The position numbers were made by a program, and so were the translations under genes. Of a DNA stretch of 21,714 nucleotides, positions 13,891 through 18,926 are shown piece by piece. The stretch comes from a virus. How positions within the stretch are numbered: the first letter of the stretch is position 1; each line of letters opens with the position of its first letter. The notes below the pieces were generated by a model. The model made no database searches and was not told where the DNA came from. It was given only the letters and a program-made list of their open reading frames with translations. The stretch covers positions 60,804 to 82,517 of IMG/VR virus record IMGVR_UViG_3300029309_000011; one strand, 5' to 3'.

Positions 13891-14298
13891 ACTACACTTA
13901 CTGACTATGGGGAATGTTTTTTAACTACTTTTCCCCACGTTCATATTAAAACCGTCTCACAAAGATATTTTAATAAAGAGCATTTATACAATATTGATGG
14001 CTCTTTAAAGGAGCATATAAACAACATTCAAGAAGAAAATTACAATCATGGTGGCACTGGTTATAAATGCTTTTGCCCTACTCTATTCGTTACCTTAGAG
14101 TACAAAATGGATGGGGTCGCCTACATGATCAATTATGAATATGTTTTATATGAGGATGTAGAGAGCTTAAAAGAACTTGAACAGATAAAAGATAATATCT
14201 GGAATCAAGACCCTAGCGAGAAGATCGTAGGAGAAACCTTAAACTTAATAAATTCTTTTCATGGTGGTATGGGGTGCCAATTACTTGACTATGAATAA
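13888..14298 (+). CDS. Hypothetical early protein (136 residues)
   Basis: I do not recognise it. The product begins MTTLTDYGECFLTTFPHVHI and contains a Gly/Cys segment (GGTGYKCFCPTLFVTLEYKM, about 55-74), an acidic helical region (EDVESLKELEQIKDN) and ends FHGGMGCQLLDYE. Four Cys are spread through it without a clear zinc pattern. Expression probably uses the T-rich leader. The next gene starts inside its last codons (8-base overlap). Confidence 0.6.
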   Translation: MTTLTDYGECFLTTFPHVHIKTVSQRYFNKEHLYNIDGSLKEHINNIQEENYNHGGTGYKCFCPTLFVTLEYKMDGVAYMINYEYVLYEDVESLKELEQIKDNIWNQDPSEKIVGETLNLINSFHGGMGCQLLDYE

Positions 14299-14488
14299 GA
14301 AAGCTAACAAGATCCGCTTAAAAATTACTGCGGGTTGGGAAGATTTAAACTCTTTTCTCTCCACTGTTGAAAGTTACGCTCACTTTAAAAATTTTGAAAT
14401 TACTTTCAATAAGACTAAGCAATGGAGAGACACCCCTATTTTTGAGGCCAAGTTGGAATTAACAAAACTTGAGGATAGAAAAAATTAA
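14291..14488 (+). CDS. Small hypothetical protein (65 residues)
   Basis: I do not recognise it. An in-frame ATG also exists at 14261, but the ATG at 14291, which overlaps the stop codon of the upstream gene, is the usual coupled arrangement here, so I chose it. The product starts MNKKANKIRLKITAGWED and is basic, with alternating strand-like segments (IRLKITAG, FEITFNKT, PIFEAKLELTKL). It is the last gene before the first copy of the duplicated hairpin element. Confidence 0.55.
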   Translation: MNKKANKIRLKITAGWEDLNSFLSTVESYAHFKNFEITFNKTKQWRDTPIFEAKLELTKLEDRKN

Positions 14489-14494
14489 GTAATG

Positions 14495-14519
14495 GACAAG
14501 TACTACATTACGTGGTACA
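14495..14519 (+). ncRNA. Duplicated hairpin element, copy 1
   Basis: GTACTACATTACGTGGTAC (14500-14518) folds as a 7-base stem with a 5-base loop ATTAC and one T·G pair. Positions 14495-14519 match 18838-18862 at 22 of 25 bases. Both copies lie within a few bases of a stop codon and 60-65 bases before the next ATG. The remaining bases to 14579 include AAGG/CCTT arms before ATTTTTT (weak terminator) and a CACTTTATT motif. A 20-codon frame from 14492 is probably incidental. Confidence 0.5.
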
Positions 14520-14556
14520 TTAATTATCAAAGGTTACACCGCCTTATTTTTTAAAT

Positions 14557-14565
14557 CACTTTATT
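14557..14565 (+). promoter_or_regulatory. CACTTTATT motif, copy 1
   Basis: The motif lies 14 bases before the ATG at 14580 and is followed directly by a Shine-Dalgarno AGGAG. Three relatives occur upstream of the genes at 16824, 18927 and 19793, each the first gene after a non-coding gap. Confidence 0.4.
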
Positions 14566-14579
14566 AGGAGATTACACAC

Positions 14580-14891
14580 ATGATGGAAAGAGGATTATTT
14601 TATTTACCATGCGGTAATAATGTTGATGACCTACCCCCCTCATTTGAGGGGTGGTATAACCCCTCTCAAAGATGGAACGGATGGTATGCCCCTTTATTTA
14701 ATGAGGAGACATACGACAAGATTTGTGCCTATTACAGCAATAAAAAGACTAATACAAAAGAGTCTATAAAAGAATTAAAAGAATACATGAATAAGGAGAC
14801 TAGCAAGTCTGCATATTCAGTATCAATGGAAGGTCAGCTTTATGATTTTGGCTCTTGCATATTATGTTGGGGAAATGAGAATGATGACTAA
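14580..14891 (+). CDS. Hypothetical protein (103 residues), Trp/Tyr-rich
   Basis: I do not recognise it. The N-terminal half is rich in aromatic residues and Pro/Asn (LPPSFEGWYNPSQRWNGWYA, about 18-37), and the second half is a Lys/Glu helix (KKTNTKESIKELKEYMNKET) ending with a Cys/Trp patch (FGSCILCWGNENDD). A strong Shine-Dalgarno AGGAG sits 9 bases before the first of two consecutive ATG codons. It is the first gene after a non-coding gap carrying the hairpin element and the CACTTTATT motif. Confidence 0.6.
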   Translation: MMERGLFYLPCGNNVDDLPPSFEGWYNPSQRWNGWYAPLFNEETYDKICAYYSNKKTNTKESIKELKEYMNKETSKSAYSVSMEGQLYDFGSCILCWGNENDD

Positions 14892-15045
14892 AAAATATAT
14901 TCATAGATACAAACTTTCCTACACTCAAATTTATAACCTTGTAGGACATCAAATTATGAATGCTTATAACAATGGCAAAATAACCTTTGATGAATTCGAC
15001 CAACACTTAATTACCGCAATACAGGAGCATAACAAAAATGGATGA
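14881..15045 (+). CDS. Tiny hypothetical protein (54 residues)
   Basis: Several in-frame starts exist (14842, 14875, 14881, 14884). I chose 14881, about 8 bases after a GGGGA that can serve as ribosome-binding site and overlapping the upstream stop by 11 bases. The product begins MMTKKYIHRYKLSYTQIYN and is a soluble helical protein with a basic start and an acidic middle (KITFDEFDQHL). No family is recognised. Its end overlaps the next gene by 8 bases. Confidence 0.55.
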   Translation: MMTKKYIHRYKLSYTQIYNLVGHQIMNAYNNGKITFDEFDQHLITAIQEHNKNG

Positions 15046-15274
15046 ACAAACAGCATTTTATATCAGCACTCTTTTAGATGAAAAGGAAAGAGAAGTTGAG
15101 AAGGAGCAACATGCATACAATGAAATTTATAGATCAAATCCTAGTGAAGGATGTAGTATTGACCCCGAAAGAATGGTTGCATGGGGGCAAGAATTATCTT
15201 GGGAAAGGCATATGATCTACAAAGCTCAAAAGTCTATGGATTCACTTATTAAAGAAAAGGAGATTATTAAATGA
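15038..15274 (+). CDS. Small acidic helical protein (78 residues)
   Basis: I do not recognise it. Beginning MDEQTAFYISTLLDEKERE, it is highly charged with a heptad-like Glu/Lys pattern. It resembles the next gene's product in layout: both start with an xxYxxxLLxxRxRE-like segment (FYISTLLDEKEREVEKEQ against EYLNILLADRQRELKERE) and both contain (M/N)IYKA(Q/H)K(S/A)MD. The two are probably paralogues from a tandem duplication. The Shine-Dalgarno AGGAG is well placed. Confidence 0.65.
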   Translation: MDEQTAFYISTLLDEKEREVEKEQHAYNEIYRSNPSEGCSIDPERMVAWGQELSWERHMIYKAQKSMDSLIKEKEIIK

Positions 15275-15492
15275 ATAAAGAAATCGCAGAGTATTTAAAT
15301 ATTCTTTTAGCTGATAGACAACGTGAATTAAAAGAAAGAGAAAAAGAATTTTTACTTATGAGTAAGGATTTACAAGATGAAAAATCAAAAGAGCTAAACA
15401 TTATTTACAAAGCACACAAAGCAATGGATTATTTTATTGAGGAAGAGGAAGAAGATCCTCTATCTGAATTTGATGCAGCCAGTTATACATAG
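15271..15492 (+). CDS. Small acidic helical protein (73 residues), paralogue of its neighbour
   Basis: The ATG overlaps the TGA of the upstream gene (ATGA), with AAGGAG upstream. The product starts MNKEIAEYLNILLADRQREL and shares NIYKAHKAMD-type residues (NIIYKAHKAMDYFIEEEEED, about 46-65) with the previous gene's MIYKAQKSMDSLIKEKE. It is very acidic near the end. The function is unknown. The shared motifs suggest a tandem duplication of an early gene; the acidic character could fit a DNA-mimic or anti-host factor, but nothing proves this. Confidence 0.65.
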   Translation: MNKEIAEYLNILLADRQRELKEREKEFLLMSKDLQDEKSKELNIIYKAHKAMDYFIEEEEEDPLSEFDAASYT

Positions 15493-15503
15493 GAGGACAA
15501 CTA

Positions 15504-15674
15504 ATGAAAAGAAGATACATTGATGCTTATTACAATCTCAGATCTAACACCAGTATAGATCGCTTCAATAGACAAGAATGGAACAATGCATTTAAAGCTA
15601 TAGATGATCTAGCAAAAGCGGATCTGGAGGAGCTACAACAACCTAATCAAATCATCAAGGGAGATCTATTATGA
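15504..15674 (+). CDS. Tiny hypothetical protein (56 residues) upstream of the methyltransferase
   Basis: A 56-codon frame opens at 15504 behind a perfect AGGAGG Shine-Dalgarno site. The product starts MKRRYIDAYYNLRSN and ends LQQPNQIIKGDLL. It is helical and basic at the start, acidic in the middle (DDLAKADLEEL). I do not recognise it. Its TGA overlaps the ATG of the methyltransferase gene (ATGA), so translation of the two is probably coupled, and it may control methyltransferase level. Confidence 0.65.
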   Translation: MKRRYIDAYYNLRSNTSIDRFNRQEWNNAFKAIDDLAKADLEELQQPNQIIKGDLL

Positions 15675-16786
15675 ATCACCCAGAATTAAAAATCCTAGAT
15701 TTATTCTCAGGTATTGGTGGCTTTTCATATGCTGCCGAAAATTTCTTTCAAGGACAATTCAAAACTACTCAATTTGTAGAAATCAATCCTTACTGCCAAA
15801 AAGTCTTATCTAAAAATTTTACAGGAGTACCAATCCATGACAACATCAAAACATTTAAAGCAACAGAGGGACAATTTGACATCATTACAGGAGGATTTCC
15901 CTGTCAGGATATCTCAGTTGCAGGACAACAAAAAGGAATCGGAGAAGGAACTAGGTCAGGATTATTTTACGAGTGCATACGGTTACTTAGGGAAATTCGA
16001 CCAAAGTTCGCCATCTTTGAAAATGTTAGAAATTTACTCTCCATTGAAGAAGGGAAAGTATTCCAAGAAGTCCTCTTTCAAATTGCCCAAGCAGGGTATG
16101 ATGCTGAATGGTCAGTTGTTTCAGCAAGAGATGTGGGTGGCTGCCACCTTCGAGAGCGTGTCTGGATCTTATGCTACCCTAGCGACTCCGAATTGCATGG
16201 ACGCACTTCCCCAGAGAGGTTACGATTCGATGCTAAAACAAACTCAGGTACACAGAAAAGGAAGAACAAAACTAAGCAATCTGAGAGAGCAAGTAGACCC
16301 CAAAGCGAGACAATTATTCGAGGAGTTACAACAGATGAAACTTCCAACTCCAACCAGTCAGGAAGCAGGGAAGGGGGATTTTTTAAAGACACTAGTAACC
16401 AAAGATGGGAAGCCTGCAAAACTCGGACAGAGAGCATACAATCCGAAGACAGGGAAACACGTTCAGATAACTCTAGACAGAGCAGTAAAAATGAATCTAC
16501 CAACACCAACATCAAGGGATTGGAAGGACTCAGGGGAGAACATGAACTACAAGAAAGCTGCGGAGAAGAAAAGGCTCGTTGGCGTACTCAACCATACACA
16601 CTCAGACCTGACTGGAGAAGATACGACTCTGAACCCTGCCTTCGTAGAAGAAATGATGGGGTTCCCAATAGGATGGACGCAAATTGGAGAAACAGAAAAG
16701 AAAGAATAATCTGTTTAGGTAATGCTGTAACACCTCAGCAAGCTGCCATCCCACTAGGGAGAATCATTGACCTTATCAAGTCATAA
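15671..16786 (+). CDS. dcm: DNA cytosine-5 methyltransferase
   Basis: This 371-residue enzyme would transfer a methyl group from S-adenosylmethionine to carbon 5 of cytosine in a target DNA sequence. Visible motifs: I, DLFSGIGGFSYA (10-21); IV, GGFPCQDIS (74-82, catalytic Cys78); VI, ENVRNLL (117-123); VIII, RERVWIL (161-167); a target-recognition region (about 168-340) with SNSNQSGSREGG, NTNIKGLEG and RRNDGVPNRMD; and X, GNAVTPQQA (350-358). All catalytic motifs are present. The recognition region is Ser/Asn/Arg/Glu-rich, probably because the same bases encode a second protein over 15837-16709. Its start is coupled to the upstream tiny gene. No matching restriction enzyme is visible, so protection from host restriction is the likely use. 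The target site cannot be predicted here. Confidence 0.95.
   Translation: MNHPELKILDLFSGIGGFSYAAENFFQGQFKTTQFVEINPYCQKVLSKNFTGVPIHDNIKTFKATEGQFDIITGGFPCQDISVAGQQKGIGEGTRSGLFYECIRLLREIRPKFAIFENVRNLLSIEEGKVFQEVLFQIAQAGYDAEWSVVSARDVGGCHLRERVWILCYPSDSELHGRTSPERLRFDAKTNSGTQKRKNKTKQSERASRPQSETIIRGVTTDETSNSNQSGSREGGFFKDTSNQRWEACKTRTESIQSEDRETRSDNSRQSSKNESTNTNIKGLEGLRGEHELQESCGEEKARWRTQPYTLRPDWRRYDSEPCLRRRNDGVPNRMDANWRNRKERIICLGNAVTPQQAAIPLGRIIDLIKS
15837..16709 (+). CDS. Nested LPTPT/MMGFPIGWT-family protein inside the methyltransferase gene
   Basis: A 290-codon frame lies wholly inside the methyltransferase gene, shifted one base (+1). Its ATG has AGGAG (15823-15827) 9 bases upstream. The protein does not look random: KLPKQGMMLNGQLFQQ (82-97), LATPNCMDALPQRG (115-128), KGRTKLSNLREQV (141-153), LPTPTSQEA (169-177), LPTPTSRDWKDSGE (221-234) and LNPAFVEEMMGFPIGWTQ (265-282). 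From memory these match a family common in phages, often called hypothetical or attached to cytosine methylases, with Leu/Trp-Pro-Thr-Pro-Thr repeats and an MGFPxGWT end. Its role is unknown; an accessory or specificity partner for the methyltransferase is plausible. It ends 77 bases before the methyltransferase stop. Confidence 0.75.
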   Translation: MTTSKHLKQQRDNLTSLQEDFPVRISQLQDNKKESEKELGQDYFTSAYGYLGKFDQSSPSLKMLEIYSPLKKGKYSKKSSFKLPKQGMMLNGQLFQQEMWVAATFESVSGSYATLATPNCMDALPQRGYDSMLKQTQVHRKGRTKLSNLREQVDPKARQLFEELQQMKLPTPTSQEAGKGDFLKTLVTKDGKPAKLGQRAYNPKTGKHVQITLDRAVKMNLPTPTSRDWKDSGENMNYKKAAEKKRLVGVLNHTHSDLTGEDTTLNPAFVEEMMGFPIGWTQIGETEKKE

Positions 16787-16800
16787 AACTGATCTTTGCA

Positions 16801-16810
16801 CACTTTTATT
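16801..16810 (+). promoter_or_regulatory. CACTTTTATT motif, copy 2
   Basis: It follows TTTGCA, as copy 3 follows ATTGCA, and lies 13 bases before the ATG at 16824. It has one extra T relative to the other copies. It sits just after the methyltransferase stop. Confidence 0.35.
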
Positions 16811-16823
16811 TACACCAAAACTA

Positions 16824-17033
16824 ATGAAACAAGATGTATTACAGGACATTGCCTGCCTATCTTTAATGAGATCAGGAGGTCAAAAGTGGAAAGATGATTG
16901 TCTCAAAGCTATTGAATTAATTAAACAAGGTAATTTTGATACTGATATTGATGAATTTAATCAAGATAATGCTGACATTGAAACCGTATCAGATTACATA
17001 CTTCAAAAAATTAGGAGAACTAGCAATGCATGA
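16824..17033 (+). CDS. Small hypothetical protein (69 residues)
   Basis: The open frame extends upstream to 16767, but that start lies inside the methyltransferase gene. I prefer the ATG at 16824, placed after the CACTTTTATT motif like other unit-leading genes. The product begins MKQDVLQDIACLSLMRSGG, has a basic-helix then acidic-helix layout (WKDDCLKAIELIKQG, DTDIDEFNQDNADIE) and ends KIRRTSNA. No family recognised. No Shine-Dalgarno site. It overlaps the next gene by 8 bases. Confidence 0.55.
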   Translation: MKQDVLQDIACLSLMRSGGQKWKDDCLKAIELIKQGNFDTDIDEFNQDNADIETVSDYILQKIRRTSNA

Positions 17034-17211
17034 TTTTTTACAAGAGATTTACTTTGACTATTGTCAGAAGCACGATCTACCAAAAATAGGTGCGATTGGT
17101 AAAGAAGTTTATTTATCCGCAGATGATTATTTAGCTAGTGACCTTCTTCTCACTGAGGATGTAACTTCATGGCTAAAAAACTTTATAACTTTATGGGAAA
17201 AGGAGGTATAA
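17026..17211 (+). CDS. Small hypothetical protein (61 residues)
   Basis: The frame is open from 16936, but the ATG at 17026 has an AGGAG about 10 bases upstream and gives a soluble protein beginning MHDFLQEIYFDYCQKHDLPK, so I chose it. It contains IGKEVYLSADDYLASDLLL and ends NFITLWEKEV. It is acidic and aromatic, with no known motif. Three bases separate its stop from the next ATG. Confidence 0.6.
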   Translation: MHDFLQEIYFDYCQKHDLPKIGAIGKEVYLSADDYLASDLLLTEDVTSWLKNFITLWEKEV

Positions 17212-17214
17212 GAA

Positions 17215-17469
17215 ATGCAAATTAAATCTAAAAACGATTGCATGATTATTGACTATTACCCAATCATGACTCCTACCAAAAAATTATTAGCTAATTATCG
17301 TTTGAGAGTTTTAACTTTTATTGGACAGACTCAAAACAAAGAAATAATTTCTGAAAAAGAAATGATGGCTGATAGAGAATTATTACTTAAAGATGGTTCT
17401 TTCAAAATTAGTTGTCAAACTAACCGCCCACCACAACTTATGACATTTACGGAGGTTACTAATGCCTAA
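17215..17469 (+). CDS. Small hypothetical protein (84 residues)
   Basis: A strong Shine-Dalgarno AAAGGAGG precedes the ATG. The product begins MQIKSKNDCMIIDYYPIMTP, has strand-like segments (LLANYRLRVLTFIGQT, KISCQTNRPPQLMTF) and a charged helix between (KEIISEKEMMADRELLL). No family is recognised. It overlaps the next gene by 8 bases and carries that gene's Shine-Dalgarno GGAGG. Confidence 0.6.
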   Translation: MQIKSKNDCMIIDYYPIMTPTKKLLANYRLRVLTFIGQTQNKEIISEKEMMADRELLLKDGSFKISCQTNRPPQLMTFTEVTNA

Positions 17470-17938
17470 AACAATTACAAAAAAACCAAAAACAATTACA
17501 GTTTCAAAACTATCTCATAGACAGTCCAGAAAGGGTTGGATCTCATATAACTGTGAGCTAAGAGTAGGAAGGACTTGTTATGCTGCTGTAGACCAAGAGG
17601 GATGCGGAGGTGATGAGCGAGTCGATTGGGTTAATGTTGATCATTACTTATTTATTCACCATTGGATTTTAGATACTCAAAAAGATTTTCTAAGAAAGAA
17701 TGATGTTGAATGGATTGATACTTATGTTCAATTAGGCTACAAAAAACTTGAAGATTCTTACAAAGAAAAACAAGAATTAATTAAAAAATATAATTTATGG
17801 GATAAGTTAGCTAAGAAACAACCTAAGACATGGCCTGAAGCTAGAGAAATCCAAGAGAAGTTAGGTTTCTTTGATGACATGGTTGGCTCTTGGACAACTA
17901 TATATGTAGAAAACAAAGTAGGGGATAAATATAACTAA
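17462..17938 (+). CDS. Hypothetical protein (158 residues), His/Trp-rich middle
   Basis: I do not recognise it. A basic Thr/Lys-rich N-terminus (MPKTITKKPKTITVSKLSHR) is followed by a beta-like segment with spaced Cys residues (YNCELRVGRTCYAAVDQEGC, 30-49), a His/Asp patch (VDWVNVDHYLFIHHWILD, about 54-71) and a long charged helical C-terminal half. The Cys and His residues could bind a metal, but no standard zinc pattern is met. The ATG has GGAGG upstream. Its TAA overlaps the next ATG (TAATG). Confidence 0.6.
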   Translation: MPKTITKKPKTITVSKLSHRQSRKGWISYNCELRVGRTCYAAVDQEGCGGDERVDWVNVDHYLFIHHWILDTQKDFLRKNDVEWIDTYVQLGYKKLEDSYKEKQELIKKYNLWDKLAKKQPKTWPEAREIQEKLGFFDDMVGSWTTIYVENKVGDKYN

Positions 17939-18066
17939 TGGGGGAATCTTTTATACATGAAGTATTCAAAGCTCTTTATGGAGATGAGTATGAACATGAG
18001 GGATGGTCTTATGATGATGCCCTTAAAAAAATTAAAACTTTAGTAAAACAATCGGAGCAAAACTAA
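17938..18066 (+). CDS. Tiny hypothetical protein (42 residues)
   Basis: A 42-codon frame is joined to both neighbours by TAATG overlaps (17936-17940 and 18064-18068), a strong sign that it is real. The product starts MGESFIHEVFKALYGDEYE and ends KTLVKQSEQN. It is acidic at the N-terminal half (DEYEHEGWSYDDA) and basic after. A GGGGAT upstream could be its ribosome-binding site. No family is recognised. Confidence 0.6.
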   Translation: MGESFIHEVFKALYGDEYEHEGWSYDDALKKIKTLVKQSEQN

Positions 18067-18275
18067 TGGATTCCAAAACAAGAGAAAAGATTTTACACAG
18101 ATGTGAGATCCTTCAATACATGGGGGATGACGGTATCTCCTCCATTTATGATCAACTACCTGATGATGAGCTGATGGAGGATTGTGGATGGGTCTTAAAT
18201 AAGGAACATGATGATCTAGATGAGTACAGTTTGGTGTTACAAGAGAAGCTGGTGTCTAAAGATATGTGGAGCTAA
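18066..18275 (+). CDS. Small acidic protein (69 residues)
   Basis: The start is coupled to the previous stop by TAATG, with GGAG about 10 bases upstream. The product starts MDSKTREKILHRCEILQYMG and is strongly acidic (QLPDDELMEDCG, KEHDDLDEYS). It has no known motif. The excess of Asp/Glu is shared with several neighbours and is common in phage anti-host proteins, but the function is unknown. Confidence 0.6.
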   Translation: MDSKTREKILHRCEILQYMGDDGISSIYDQLPDDELMEDCGWVLNKEHDDLDEYSLVLQEKLVSKDMWS

Positions 18276-18277
18276 CT

Positions 18278-18454
18278 ATGAACAAAATGAAACAAGACAA
18301 AAACTTTGAGCCATTAAATGCAACAGAAATGAATTGGCTTGCTCAACATAGATTTGATCTTTACTACAGCCTTAACGTAGAAGAGATGTATCCCAAGGAT
18401 CAGGAGATCTTTAGATCAATTAGTGAAAAATTACAAAAATCAGATAAAGAATGA
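18278..18454 (+). CDS. Small hypothetical protein (58 residues)
   Basis: I chose the ATG at 18278, two bases after the upstream stop, rather than an in-frame GTG at 18266. The product starts MNKMKQDKNFEPLNATEMNW and is helical and charged, ending SEKLQKSDKE. No family is recognised. Its TGA overlaps a following ATG (ATGA at 18451). Confidence 0.55.
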   Translation: MNKMKQDKNFEPLNATEMNWLAQHRFDLYYSLNVEEMYPKDQEIFRSISEKLQKSDKE

Positions 18455-18573
18455 AAATTTCTAATCACACAAGAGCCTGTAACAGCTTTGAAAAAAGTCT
18501 CAGGTATGTTTATACCCCTCAGCCTGGGTATCAATTGATACATCAACCTTTTGCCCTCCACCACTCTAATTAA
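18451..18573 (+). CDS. Possible tiny protein (40 residues) over a structured region
   Basis: A 40-codon frame starts at an ATGA overlap with the upstream gene. It begins MKISNHTRACNSFEKS and ends HQPFALHHSN. The ATGA junction supports translation, but the sequence under codons 18-31 forms several perfect inverted repeats, so the region may instead be a non-coding leader for the next gene. There is no strong ribosome-binding site. I keep it as a low-confidence gene. Confidence 0.4.
   Translation: MKISNHTRACNSFEKSLRYVYTPQPGYQLIHQPFALHHSN
18503..18541 (+). promoter_or_regulatory. Three mutually exclusive hairpins ahead of the 86-residue gene
   Basis: GGTAT (18503-18507) pairs with ATACC (18512-18516) around a GTTT loop. 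ATACCC (18512-18517) can instead pair with GGGTAT (18526-18531), and GTATCAATTGATAC (18528-18541) is a perfect 14-base palindrome. Each hairpin shares an arm with the next, so they cannot all form together, as in attenuators and switches. There is no T-run after them, so control of translation is more likely than termination. Confidence 0.45.
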
Positions 18574-18577
18574 TTAA

Positions 18578-18838
18578 ATGGAACAACCTAATATCAAGTT
18601 TTTAGAAGCACTAGTATCAGAAGCTTTCAAATCTTTTCGGAGAGGAGACAATGAAACTGGGAAACAATTACTTAATTCTTTTTTCGATAAAATGCATCCT
18701 GATTTAATTAAAGATGCAATGAGTGATCCAAGATTAATTCTGGAGCTGCAACTCGCTTCGCAATCAGAAGACAAAGTTGATGCCTTCTCTGCAAAAGCTA
18801 TGCTTAATTATTTAAAAGATAAGGGTATAGAGATGTAG
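18578..18838 (+). CDS. Hypothetical protein (86 residues)
   Basis: I do not recognise it. The product starts MEQPNIKFLEALVSEAFKS, is helical throughout (ETGKQLLNSFFDKMHPDLIK, LILELQLASQSEDKVDAFSA) and ends YLKDKGIEM. No Shine-Dalgarno site precedes the ATG, and the preceding 100 bases hold the three-hairpin element, so its translation may be regulated. Its stop codon runs directly into the second copy of the duplicated hairpin element. Confidence 0.6.
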   Translation: MEQPNIKFLEALVSEAFKSFRRGDNETGKQLLNSFFDKMHPDLIKDAMSDPRLILELQLASQSEDKVDAFSAKAMLNYLKDKGIEM

Positions 18839-18862
18839 ACAAGTACCACACTACGAGGTACA
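18838..18862 (+). ncRNA. Duplicated hairpin element, copy 2
   Basis: GTACCACACTACGAGGTAC (18843-18861) folds with five outer pairs, one A·A mismatch, one inner pair and loop ACTAC. It matches copy 1 (14495-14519) at 22 of 25 bases, and one difference turns a T·G pair into C-G. It starts at the last base of the upstream stop codon. ACTTC/GAAGT arms (18862-18866, 18882-18886) follow, then TTGCACACTTTATT before the next gene. Confidence 0.5.
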
Positions 18863-18907
18863 CTTCGATAACAGTGACCTGAGAAGTCCTTAAACTCATC
18901 AATTGCA

Positions 18908-18916
18908 CACTTTATT
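18908..18916 (+). promoter_or_regulatory. CACTTTATT motif, copy 3
   Basis: It lies 10 bases before the ATG at 18927 and is preceded by ATTGCA, as copy 2 is preceded by TTTGCA. Confidence 0.4.
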
Positions 18917-18926
18917 CATTACTAAA

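Noticed and set aside
14492-14554. 20-codon frame over the first duplicated hairpin
   Set aside because: In the second copy the equivalent frame has a stop codon just before it and no ATG, and the differences between copies change amino acids, so RNA structure is the better explanation.
14800-15006. 68-codon minus-strand frame opposite the small early genes
   Set aside because: It runs against two overlapping plus-strand genes with good ribosome sites and has no motif or site of its own.
16174-16515. 113-codon open frame on the minus strand under the methyltransferase gene
   Set aside because: It lies in a region already coding in two plus-strand frames, has no ribosome-binding site or recognisable motif, and its Leu/Ser/Val-rich content is what the complement of an Asn/Arg/Glu/Ser-rich gene gives.
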